From: VBAS01 sp965652775
Lineage (GTDB): Bacteria > Bacteroidota > Bacteroidia > Chitinophagales > Chitinophagaceae
DNA length: 6,903 nucleotides
Direction: 5' to 3'
Assembly: GCA_965652775.1 (NCBI GenBank)
Contig: CBFGXP010000204.1
Location: forward strand, 1 to 6,903
The translations under genes were made by a program, and so were the position numbers. The number at the start of each line of letters is the position of its first letter. Within the stretch, counting starts at the first letter, position 1. This document shows positions 1-6,235 of this stretch, piece after piece. The notes beneath the pieces are model-generated. The model saw nothing but the letters and a program-made list of their open reading frames with translations, did not search any database and was not told where the DNA came from.

Positions 1-1323
1 CAGTTTGTTGGAAAAACAATGGAATTCAAAGTGGTGAAAATTAATGAAGCCATTAAGAATGCTGTTGTATCACACAAAGCACTTATTGAAAGTGATATCG
101 AGGCACAACGTGCAGAGATCATGAGCAAGTTAGAAAAAGGCCAGGTGCTCGAAGGAACAGTGAAGAACATCACTGACTTCGGTGCATTTATGGATCTTGG
201 TGGTTTGGATGGTTTGTTATACATCACCGATATTTCATGGGGCCGTATCTCTCATCCTTCTGAAGTATTGAAACTTGATCAGAAGATCAACGTGGTGGTG
301 CTTGATTTCGATGATGAGAAAAAACGTATCAGCCTTGGTTTAAAGCAATTGACTCCGCATCCGTGGGATGTATTGCCTGAAACAATTGCTGAAGGAAATA
401 TTGTAAAAGGCCGTGTTGTTAATATTGAAGATTACGGCGCATTCTTAGAAATTCAACCGGGTGTTGAGGGTCTTGTTCACGTTAGTGAAATCACATGGGC
501 CAATACCCCGATCAATGCAAAAGAATTCTTCAAATTGGGTGATGAGCATGAAGCGAAGATTGTAACACTTGATAAGGCTAATCGTAAGATGAGTCTTTCT
601 ATCAAGCAGCTTTCCCCTGATCCCTGGAATGATATTGAGACTAAATTCCCTGTTGAGAGCCGTCATAAAGGTTTAGTGAAAAACATTACTCCTTACGGTG
701 TATTTGTTGAATTAGCCCCTGGTATTGGTGGTATGATCCATATAAGCGATCTAAGCTGGTTAAAGCGTTTCAATCATCCAAGTGAATACACGAAAGTTGG
801 TGAGCATATCGATATCGTAATCCTAAGCATCGATAAAGATAACCGCAAACTTCAGCTCGGTCATAAGCAATTAGAAGAAGATCCATGGAACAGCCTCCAG
901 GAAACATTTGCTATCGGCAGTATTCATGAAGGAACGGTCATTCGCCGCGATGATAAAGGTGCTGTTGTTCAATTGCCTTATGGATTGGAAGGTTTTGCCC
1001 CTGCCCGTCATCTTGCAAAAGAAGATGGTAAAAGTGTAAGTGCAGACGAAACCATACAATTCATGGTTATCGAGTTTGATCGCAATGAAAAGCGTATTGT
1101 TTTATCGCATACACGTACATGGGAGCAAGCTAAGGTTGAAGAAAAAGAAGCTGCCCGCAAGGAAGCTAAAGTGGAAGCTGATAAAACCCGCAAAGCTGTA
1201 AAGAATGTACAGGCTAAAGTTGAAAAAGCGACACTTGGTGATCTTGGTGCTTTAGCGGAAATTAAAGCAAAACTAAAAGAGGAAGAGAAAAGTGGTGGGG
1301 AAGAAGCGCCTAAGAGTGAATAA
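1..1323 (+). CDS. rpsA: 30S ribosomal protein S1, C-terminal part (5' end outside window)
   Basis: Ribosomal protein S1 binds mRNA on the small subunit and helps load it for translation. The frame is open from base 1: six codons (QFVGKT) precede the first visible ATG at base 19, and the sequence around them matches the linker between S1 domains, so that ATG is internal and the true start lies upstream. Of 440 visible residues, four S1 (OB-fold) repeats run at about 46-118, 129-204, 216-290 and 303-374. Each has the G-x-V-x-x-I-x-x-[FY]-G-[AV]-F core; the fourth is more divergent (GTVIRRDDKGAVV). A Lys/Glu/Ala-rich tail (about 375-440) is probably helical and disordered. Bacterial S1 usually has six repeats, so the first two are probably missing from the window. 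The gene ends with tandem stops (TAATAA) and its own terminator. Identification is very secure; the length is unknown. Confidence 0.
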   Translation, partial: QFVGKTMEFKVVKINEAIKNAVVSHKALIESDIEAQRAEIMSKLEKGQVLEGTVKNITDFGAFMDLGGLDGLLYITDISWGRISHPSEVLKLDQKINVVVLDFDDEKKRISLGLKQLTPHPWDVLPETIAEGNIVKGRVVNIEDYGAFLEIQPGVEGLVHVSEITWANTPINAKEFFKLGDEHEAKIVTLDKANRKMSLSIKQLSPDPWNDIETKFPVESRHKGLVKNITPYGVFVELAPGIGGMIHISDLSWLKRFNHPSEYTKVGEHIDIVILSIDKDNRKLQLGHKQLEEDPWNSLQETFAIGSIHEGTVIRRDDKGAVVQLPYGLEGFAPARHLAKEDGKSVSADETIQFMVIEFDRNEKRIVLSHTRTWEQAKVEEKEAARKEAKVEADKTRKAVKNVQAKVEKATLGDLGALAEIKAKLKEEEKSGGEEAPKSE

Positions 1324-1357
1324 TAAGGTCCAGCTCTGATCGGATCAACGAATATTA

Positions 1358-1384
1358 AGTCCCGGCATTGTCGGGACTTTTTTT
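1358..1384 (+). terminator. Intrinsic terminator of rpsA
   Basis: Inverted repeat AGTCCCGGC / GTCGGGACT (nine pairs including one G-U) with the three-base loop ATT, followed at once by a run of T to base 1384. It starts 35 bases after the rpsA stop codon. Read on the minus strand it lacks a T run, so it should act mainly on plus-strand transcripts. Confidence 0.
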
Positions 1385-1405
1385 ATTCTGAAACCTAACA
1401 TTCGT

Positions 1406-1516
1406 TTATATGATTCCCAATTCGCCAAGTACAATAACAGTTGCTAATACACCGATCGATGCTGCTAAAAGTATTTTAAATCTCAGACTGACTTTGTCAA
1501 AAATTTCAGCTCTCAT
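1406..1516 (-). CDS. Possible small single-pass membrane protein (36 aa)
   Basis: An ATG-to-TAA frame of 36 codons on the minus strand, in a region with no other gene. Its layout is that of a real small membrane protein: a charged, amphipathic N-terminus (MRAEIFDKVSLRFK) followed by about 22 almost uniformly hydrophobic residues (ILLAASIGVLATVIVLGEL and on to GII), then stop. The basic residues lie before the helix, suggesting the N-terminus stays in the cytoplasm. No Shine-Dalgarno sequence is present, as is normal in this phylum. Eight bases upstream of the ATG lies the palindrome ATTTAAA-TTT-TTTAAAT (1525-1541). I recognise no family and assign no function. A short frame like this can arise by chance; the ordered charge and hydrophobic pattern is the only support. 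The gene converges on rpsA. Confidence 0.
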   Translation of the reverse strand: MRAEIFDKVSLRFKILLAASIGVLATVIVLGELGII

Positions 1517-1680
1517 AAAAAGTTATTTAAATTTTTTAAATACAATCTCCAGGCCACAATTAAATTTATAGTTCAGGTTCTTGGGCTTTCTTTAGTCTTT
1601 CCCGGTTATTGGATTTTTGTCGGAAGAAGGCGGTTATTCTTGGAGAGTGGCTCAATTAACGCACTTACCAGCCTTTGATC

Positions 1681-1702
1681 TACACCAATCTAATTGGGTG
1701 TA
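1681..1702. repeat. Imperfect inverted repeat, potential hairpin
   Basis: TACACC-AAT, a three-base centre CTA, then ATT-G-GGTGTA: nine base pairs with one bulged G. No T run follows on either strand, so it does not look like a terminator. It may be a protein-binding site or part of a structured RNA; its role is unknown. Confidence 0.
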
Positions 1703-1882
1703 ATTTCCGTGATAGGGTTTAAGGTTAAATTTTCAGGGGAGGATTACGCAAGCTTTAGCCGGTGCTAGTAAGTATTAGGATCTTAAAAATAGGAATGTTT
1801 CTGCTTATTACTAACTTTTCTGCAATTTTTTTATTTCGTATCCGATTGAATCTGCTTAATTGAGCTAAACCGAACATCATGG

Positions 1883-1907
1883 TTTGTATACAAATCCTTA
1901 ATTTGTA
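1883..1907. promoter_or_regulatory. Cluster of three TTTGTA half-sites before the acyltransferase gene (putative operator)
   Basis: Hexamer TTTGTA occurs at 1883-1888 (plus), 1889-1894 (minus, as TACAAA) and 1902-1907 (plus). The first two form the perfect 12-bp palindrome TTTGTATACAAA. The second and third form a 19-bp inverted repeat TACAAAT-N5-ATTTGTA. The cluster ends 17 bases before the acyltransferase ATG, where a promoter or operator would sit. The stretch TTAATTTG at 1898-1905 resembles the phylum's -7 element (TAnnTTTG) with one mismatch, but no well-spaced -33 TTTG was found. The regulatory role is an inference. Confidence 0.
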
Positions 1908-1924
1908 ACTATATTGATGGTTTC

Positions 1925-2698
1925 ATGGCCGGATCTATTCAACGACTGAAACATATAAAACCGTTGCGTTCATTGGTGTATGCCATTGTAGGTATTGTTT
2001 CTTATCCGGGTCTGATGATCCTGAATAAATTAAAAATTTCCGGTACTGAACACATCAGTAAATTGCCCAAACAGAATGTCCTTTTTGTAAGCAACCATCA
2101 AACTTATTTTGCTGACGTCATTACCTTCCTCCATATTTTTTGTGCTGTGAAGTGGGGCAAGAAGGATCGGCTGGGTGTTCCTTATTACTTGCTGAACCCG
2201 TTTACAAGAGTTTATTACGTAGCTGCCGAAGAAACCATGCGGGGAAGTTTTATCAGTCGCTTTTTTACCCTGGCAGGAGCCATTACCGTAAAAAGAACCT
2301 GGAACCCTGACAGTAAAATAAAGAGAAGAGGTCTTGATCCGTCCGATACAAGAAAAATAGAAAGGGCATTGGAAGATAACTGGGTTATCACCTTTCCACA
2401 GGGAACTACCAAACCATTTGCCCCGGGAAGAAAAGGAACAGCACTGATCATAAAAAAAAATAAACCAATTGTTATACCTGTTGTGATCAATGGTTTTTGG
2501 CGGGCATTCAATAAAAAAGGTTTAAAATTTAAGAAGAAAGGTTCATTGTTATCAGTGAAATTTAAAGAACCGCTTCAGCTTGATTACAATGCGCCGGCAG
2601 AAGATATCATGAAAATTATTATGGATGCGATCGAACAAAGTAAAGATTACATGATGAAAGGAGCTCATCATTGGTCAAAAATTGACAATATTCAATAG
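1925..2698 (+). CDS. PlsC-family 1-acyl-glycerol-3-phosphate acyltransferase-like protein
   Basis: The PlsC/LPLAT family transfers an acyl chain from acyl-ACP or acyl-CoA to lysophosphatidic acid or a related lysolipid at the inner membrane face, giving phosphatidate for phospholipid synthesis. At 257 residues it is a normal length. A hydrophobic segment (about 17-34) probably anchors it. Motif I is at 57-64 (NHQTYFAD: His58, Asp64) and motif III at 157-162 (FPQGTT), with the IPVVING strand of motif IV at 184-190. Two departures from the textbook family stand out: five residues between catalytic His and Asp instead of four, and Gln instead of Glu in FPEGT. I believe related Bacteroidota proteins share these, so it is probably a lineage subfamily; the acceptor is therefore uncertain. 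The ATG at 1925 is the first usable one. The stop lies inside a 14-bp tandem repeat. The gene is monocistronic, facing the thioesterase gene. Confidence 0.
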   Translation: MAGSIQRLKHIKPLRSLVYAIVGIVSYPGLMILNKLKISGTEHISKLPKQNVLFVSNHQTYFADVITFLHIFCAVKWGKKDRLGVPYYLLNPFTRVYYVAAEETMRGSFISRFFTLAGAITVKRTWNPDSKIKRRGLDPSDTRKIERALEDNWVITFPQGTTKPFAPGRKGTALIIKKNKPIVIPVVINGFWRAFNKKGLKFKKKGSLLSVKFKEPLQLDYNAPAEDIMKIIMDAIEQSKDYMMKGAHHWSKIDNIQ

Positions 2699-2710
2699 AC
2701 AATATTCAAT
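2684..2710. repeat. Tandem duplication of 14 bp spanning the acyltransferase stop codon
   Basis: GACAATATTCAAT occurs at 2684-2696 and again at 2698-2710, with a 14-base period. The TAG stop (2696-2698) is formed across the junction of the two copies. See the finding on how the single-copy form would read. Confidence 0.
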
Positions 2711-2756
2711 GGCCTTTCTTATTTACTAATTGCATGTTGCCCATTGTGAATTTGAA

Positions 2757-3272
2757 TCAGTCTTTTACAAACAAAGCTTTCAACTCCGTGGCATCGACTG
2801 GCTTCATTTTTCCACCAAGTATCAATCTTAGTTGTCTTCTTCGTAAAGCGCCGTCGAACAATTTTCTTTCTTCATCGGTTTCGGGAACCATTGAAGGAAC
2901 AGGTTTTGGTTTACCATTGGGGTCAAGCGAAACGAATGTATAGTAAGCCTCATTGCTTTTATATTTATATTGATGAAGGGCGTCTTCACCGGATACTTTC
3001 AAATATACTTCCATAGAAGTATTAAATGCCCTTGAAACTTTTGCTTCAATATGCACCACGTTCCCAAGCTTGATTGGCGCTTCAAAAGAAATATTATCTA
3101 CAGATGCTGTAACCACCGGCGCTCCGCAATGCTTCATTGCAGCAAGAGCTGCTGCTATATCCATCCAGTACATCAGCCGGCCACCCATAAGGTTTCCAAA
3201 AGTATTGGTATCATTGGGTAATACTAATTCTGTCATTATTACCAGGCTGTCGGCTGCTTTCTTTACTTCCAT
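2757..3272 (-). CDS. Acyl-CoA thioesterase, hotdog fold (YciA/BACH/YkhA type)
   Basis: Enzymes of this family hydrolyse acyl-CoA to free fatty acid and CoA in the cytoplasm, helping to balance CoA and acyl-CoA pools. From Met at 3272 the protein has 171 residues, close to the usual size for a single hotdog domain with a C-terminal extension. The hallmark is the segment at residues 21-38 (DTNTFGNLMGG, then RLMYWMD), with Asn23 and Asp38 the likely catalytic pair by analogy with BACH and YciA. It is followed by the strand VVTASVDNISFEAPI (53-67). The tail motif VPSMVPETDEER (126-137) is also typical. An ATG at 3314 would add 14 residues (MSKMCF...), but they are unlike the family N-terminus, so the 3272 start is preferred. 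The gene is divergent from proline dehydrogenase and converges on the acyltransferase gene. No clear promoter or terminator is seen for it. Confidence 0.
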   Translation of the reverse strand: MEVKKAADSLVIMTELVLPNDTNTFGNLMGGRLMYWMDIAAALAAMKHCGAPVVTASVDNISFEAPIKLGNVVHIEAKVSRAFNTSMEVYLKVSGEDALHQYKYKSNEAYYTFVSLDPNGKPKPVPSMVPETDEERKLFDGALRRRQLRLILGGKMKPVDATELKALFVKD

Positions 3273-3335
3273 GAAAAAAATTTGCACGAAGTTATTAAAA
3301 CACATTTTACTCATCTGTTTTAATTCTTACTATCA

Positions 3336-3366
3336 TTTGTTAAGAGTTTCGAATCCTTTACATTTG
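3336..3366 (+). promoter_or_regulatory. Bacteroidota-type promoter for proline dehydrogenase
   Basis: A -33 element TTTG (3336-3339) is followed after 19 bases by a perfect -7 element TACATTTG (3359-3366, consensus TAnnTTTG). This matches the primary sigma-factor promoter of the phylum in sequence and spacing. Transcription would start near 3371-3374, giving a leader of about 20 bases before the ATG at 3395. Confidence 0.
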
Positions 3367-3394
3367 CCCATTCTCAAAGATTCAATAGATCGTT

Positions 3395-4624
3395 ATGGAG
3401 GCACAGCCGGTAATTAATTTTGACAATTCAGAACATGCTTTCGCTTACAAGTCAGATAAAGAATTAAAACAAGCTCATTTTCTTTTTTCTGCAATGGGAA
3501 AACCCTGGTTGGTGAAGGTGGGAACACAACTGACACCAGTGGCCGTAAAATGGAATCTGCCGTTTGCAAAATCGTTGATCCGGAATACAATTTTTAAGCA
3601 GTTTGTCGGCGGAGAAACGTTGGAACAGAATGTTGTAGTTGCTGATAAATTGGAAAAGTACGGCGTGCAGGTTATACTCGATTATGGGGTGGAAGGCAAA
3701 GAAGGCGAAGAGAATTTTGATCATGCATGTGATGAATTTATCCGTGTGATCAATTATGCATCCACCCAACCTAATATTCCATTCATGAGCATTAAGGTTA
3801 CAGGATTTGCCCGGTTTGGATTGCTTGAAAAAATGGATGCAATGATCCATCAGAATGAGGGTAGCCTGATGAAAAGGTATCTAAAAGCTGTTGATGATCT
3901 TGATAAGAATGAAAGAGAAGAGTGGCATCGCGTACGTACAAGGATGTTACGTATTTGCGAAACCGCAGCTAAAGGAAATGTAGGAGTATTTGTAGATGCA
4001 GAAGAAACCTGGATACAGGATCCTGTTGATGCACTTACGATCCTCATGATGGATACGTATAATAAAGAAAAATGTATTGTATTTAATACTACGCAGCATT
4101 ATAGAACTGACCGGTTGCAATTTTTGAAAGATTCATTTGAAGCAGCAGTCGAAAGAAAATTTATCCTTGGTGCTAAACTGGTTCGAGGGGCATATATGGA
4201 AAAGGAAAGAAAAAGAGCTGCGGAGATGAATTATGCTTCTCCAATTCAGCCAAACAAGGAAAGCAGCGACAAAGATTTTGACGATGCGGTAAGATTTTGC
4301 ATAGCTAATATTGATAAAATATCATTGGTTGTCGCATCACATAACGAACACAGCAATATGCTTGCAGTGAAGTTGCTGCAACAAAAAGGATTACCACTAA
4401 AGCATCCACATGTACACTGGAGCCAGCTTTATGGCATGAGCGATAATATTACTTTTAATCTTGCAAAAGCCGGGTGCAGCGTAAGTAAATATCTTCCGTT
4501 TGGACCTATAAAAGATGTGATACCATACCTCATGCGACGGGCACAGGAAAATACTTCCATTGGGGGACAGACAAGCCGTGAACTTGCATTGATAAGCAAA
4601 GAAATCAAGCGAAGGGCATCGTGA
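3395..4624 (+). CDS. Proline dehydrogenase (monofunctional, FAD-dependent)
   Basis: Oxidises L-proline to 1-pyrroline-5-carboxylate, passing electrons through FAD to the respiratory chain; the first step of proline use as carbon and nitrogen source. The 409-residue protein is a single PRODH (beta-alpha)8 barrel without the aldehyde dehydrogenase part of bifunctional PutA. Family signatures are GAKLVRGAYMEKER (259-272, the FAD- and substrate-binding strand with Lys261 and Arg264), VASHNEHS (313-320), QLYGMSD (344-350), KYLPFGP (365-371) and the C-terminal RRAQENTS (381-388) whose paired arginines bind the proline carboxylate. The N-terminal part (1-150) resembles the eukaryotic and Bacteroidota type more than the short Bacillus type. 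A TAG stop three codons upstream in the same frame fixes the start. It has its own promoter and no partner 5-carboxylate dehydrogenase in the window. No terminator is evident after it. Confidence 0.
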   Translation: MEAQPVINFDNSEHAFAYKSDKELKQAHFLFSAMGKPWLVKVGTQLTPVAVKWNLPFAKSLIRNTIFKQFVGGETLEQNVVVADKLEKYGVQVILDYGVEGKEGEENFDHACDEFIRVINYASTQPNIPFMSIKVTGFARFGLLEKMDAMIHQNEGSLMKRYLKAVDDLDKNEREEWHRVRTRMLRICETAAKGNVGVFVDAEETWIQDPVDALTILMMDTYNKEKCIVFNTTQHYRTDRLQFLKDSFEAAVERKFILGAKLVRGAYMEKERKRAAEMNYASPIQPNKESSDKDFDDAVRFCIANIDKISLVVASHNEHSNMLAVKLLQQKGLPLKHPHVHWSQLYGMSDNITFNLAKAGCSVSKYLPFGPIKDVIPYLMRRAQENTSIGGQTSRELALISKEIKRRAS

Positions 4625-4878
4625 TTTTATAGTCCTGAAGCTGGTTGTGGAAAAAAAGATCTCCAAAATTTACTTAACAGACTTTTACGAATCTTTTGGT
4701 ATTATTCTTGTGAACATATGCGCAAGCGTTTACTACTTAATTAGCAGAAAGATTTTTTAAGGCGATCCGGGAATAAAAGCGTGTATTTTTTACCATCCTG
4801 AAACTCCACTGAGGTTACAACGATCAGTCATTAAATTTTTTGGCAGAGGTGAATCCATTTCTACCCTAAACTTTTGAT
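4625..4878. other. Intergenic interval without a supported gene
   Basis: AT-rich spacer of 254 bases between proline dehydrogenase and the coiled-coil gene. It contains a 37-codon GTG-started frame (4647-4760, plus) that I do not accept as a gene, and no convincing hairpin terminator. The sequence TAAACTTTTG just before the next ATG resembles a degraded -7 element but would leave almost no leader. Confidence 0.
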
Positions 4879-6069
4879 ATGTTGCTTATATCTGATGCGT
4901 CGGCAGTTATATTTTTAAAGTTTCTTCAGATCTTACTTTGGATAGGCATACCGGCATTCATTATTGCAATGCTGATAACAACGCTGATCCATTATAAAAA
5001 TAAAAGGAAGAAGGCTAAAAAACAGGATGAGCAACTGGTGATGATTGAAAAGGATCGTTCATTTTCAGGGTATGATGATTTTTCATTGATCCCTCCCGGT
5101 TTTTATTTACCTGGGAGCAAACAGGAAGTTAAAGGAATAATTCACCAGCTCTTTCACAGCAAGGCACGATATATCGCTATTCGAAAAGATTTTGAAGTGC
5201 TTAATGAGAAGTATCAACAATTACATGTAAATGTTCATCAACATTTTGGAACAATAAAAAATAAAACTATGGAAACAATACATACAGATATGCAACAAAC
5301 TCTACAAGAACAACTGGAAAATTTAAAGCAGCAACACGAAGTTGAAAAAAAAGAACTGTATGCGGAATTAACGCAGTTAACCGAAGCTTTCGAGAATCTC
5401 GAAAGGGATAACAATAGCTTGCAGGAACAATTGCTGGCCTATTCGTCAGATGAAAATAAAACAACTGCCGTTATTCAAAAATGGGAATTGGAAAAGGCCG
5501 AATTGAAAAAAAGAATAAGCGAGCAGGAATATTTAAAAGAAGTGTTGGAAGAAAAAAAGATCCAGATCAGTTTTTTACAACAGCAGCTTGAGCAAAGGAT
5601 CAAAAATCATCATCTTGTTGAACAGCAATTCAGGGATCTTGGAATGAAATTCATGGAAGTAAAAGAGGAATTGGAAATAAAGCAGCAAACGGAAAAGGAA
5701 TTTCAAACTGCCCTTCAGGATAAGGAACAGGAGATCGCTTCACTAAATGAGACGATACGCTCCAAATCAGATCATGGATCTCAATTGGAAGCAGCACTAA
5801 AATCCCTCGAGGAACAAAATGGACTATTTTCTGTAGTGATACGGGATAACAATAAACTTATTAGTGAGCTGGAGCAGCAAGTTGCTGCAGGTAATGAACA
5901 AAAAAATGAATTGGAAAAAAAGCTGGAAAAAAATAATACGTTGTTGAAGGGATTTCACAGAAAGCTCTCAGACGTTTTTGAAGAGGAGGCCGCCTCGCCG
6001 GTAATTGTAATGAAGCATGTTTATACTGAAGAAAATGCTGCTGAATTTACCGGCTCCGTAAGTCAATAA
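4879..6069 (+). CDS. Membrane-anchored coiled-coil protein of unknown function
   Basis: I do not recognise a named family. The 396-residue protein begins with one long hydrophobic helix (about 8-37) with no signal-peptidase-like site. A strongly basic stretch follows (40-48, KNKRKKAKK), so the positive-inside rule puts the rest in the cytoplasm. A short conserved-looking globular piece follows at 61-103, including IPPGFYLPGS (71-80). From about 105 to 365 the sequence is almost entirely Glu/Lys/Gln/Leu heptad-like helix, a long coiled coil, with breaks near 189-195 and 295-300. A short non-coiled tail ends VIVMKHVYTEEN...GSVSQ. An in-frame TAA four codons before the ATG secures the start. A hairpin terminator follows, and no neighbour suggests a pathway. 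A scaffold or spacer role at the inner membrane is plausible from the architecture alone. Confidence 0.
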   Translation: MLLISDASAVIFLKFLQILLWIGIPAFIIAMLITTLIHYKNKRKKAKKQDEQLVMIEKDRSFSGYDDFSLIPPGFYLPGSKQEVKGIIHQLFHSKARYIAIRKDFEVLNEKYQQLHVNVHQHFGTIKNKTMETIHTDMQQTLQEQLENLKQQHEVEKKELYAELTQLTEAFENLERDNNSLQEQLLAYSSDENKTTAVIQKWELEKAELKKRISEQEYLKEVLEEKKIQISFLQQQLEQRIKNHHLVEQQFRDLGMKFMEVKEELEIKQQTEKEFQTALQDKEQEIASLNETIRSKSDHGSQLEAALKSLEEQNGLFSVVIRDNNKLISELEQQVAAGNEQKNELEKKLEKNNTLLKGFHRKLSDVFEEEAASPVIVMKHVYTEENAAEFTGSVSQ

Positions 6070-6106
6070 ATTTTTCGTTCATAGCACTTGCATAGGGTTT
6101 TGGGCC

Positions 6107-6163
6107 ACCCCGGTGAATGATTATAGTCGAGCTATATTATTTCAGGTTCACCGGGGTCTTTTT
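6107..6163 (+). terminator. Hairpin terminator of the coiled-coil gene
   Basis: A perfect 11-bp inverted repeat, ACCCCGGTGAA (6107-6117) and TTCACCGGGGT (6147-6157), is followed by TCTTTTTA. The 29-base loop contains a second small hairpin, TATAG-TCGAG-CTATA (6122-6136). It lies 38 bases after the stop codon and 73 bases before thyA, so termination of the upstream gene is the simplest reading; the long structured loop is unusual for an intrinsic terminator. Confidence 0.
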
Positions 6164-6235
6164 ATTCAAGATCAAACTTACTCACAGTTCGTCACTCGTG
6201 GCTTTTAGCTCACAGCTTTCTCTTAAATTGCGGGC

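Larger units (their letters stand above)
1385..1924. other. Long gene-poor interval between rpsA and the acyltransferase gene
   Basis: About 540 bases with no frame longer than about 40 codons. It holds the possible small membrane-protein gene (1406-1516, minus strand), an AT-only palindrome (1525-1541), an imperfect hairpin (1681-1702), a short TAGC-CGGT-GCTA hairpin (1757-1768) and a TTTGTA half-site cluster (1883-1907). I could not match any of it to a known riboswitch or small RNA. The stretch 1560-1780 is less AT-rich than its edges, so an unrecognised small RNA or degraded gene remains possible. Confidence 0.

Noticed and set aside
1795..1863. A 22-codon hydrophobic plus-strand frame starting MFLLITNF.
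   Set aside because: Very short, in T-rich sequence where hydrophobic codons are expected by chance.
1755..1880. A 41-residue minus-strand frame (MMFGLAQLSRFNR...) in the rpsA-acyltransferase gap.
   Set aside because: Codon content looks like random AT-rich DNA, with no domain or clear membrane pattern and no promoter found; too weak to call.
2707..2746. CAATGG ... CCATTG inverted repeat between the convergent acyltransferase and thioesterase genes, as a shared terminator.
   Set aside because: Only six pairs around a 28-base loop and no T run on either strand.
3273..3314. N-terminal extension of the thioesterase to an ATG at 3314.
   Set aside because: The added residues (MSKMCFNNF...) do not look like the family N-terminus, and the ATG at 3272 begins where the hotdog domain normally starts.
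4647..4760. A 37-codon GTG-started frame with a hydrophobic middle, after proline dehydrogenase.
   Set aside because: It depends on a GTG start, has no upstream signal, and its composition (Lys, Ile, Tyr, Phe) is what AT-rich spacer gives by chance.
6181..6215. CTCACAG repeated 28 bases apart upstream of thyA, with a partial similar unit between.
   Set aside because: Seven-base matches are too short to establish a repeat family or regulatory site without comparison to other loci.
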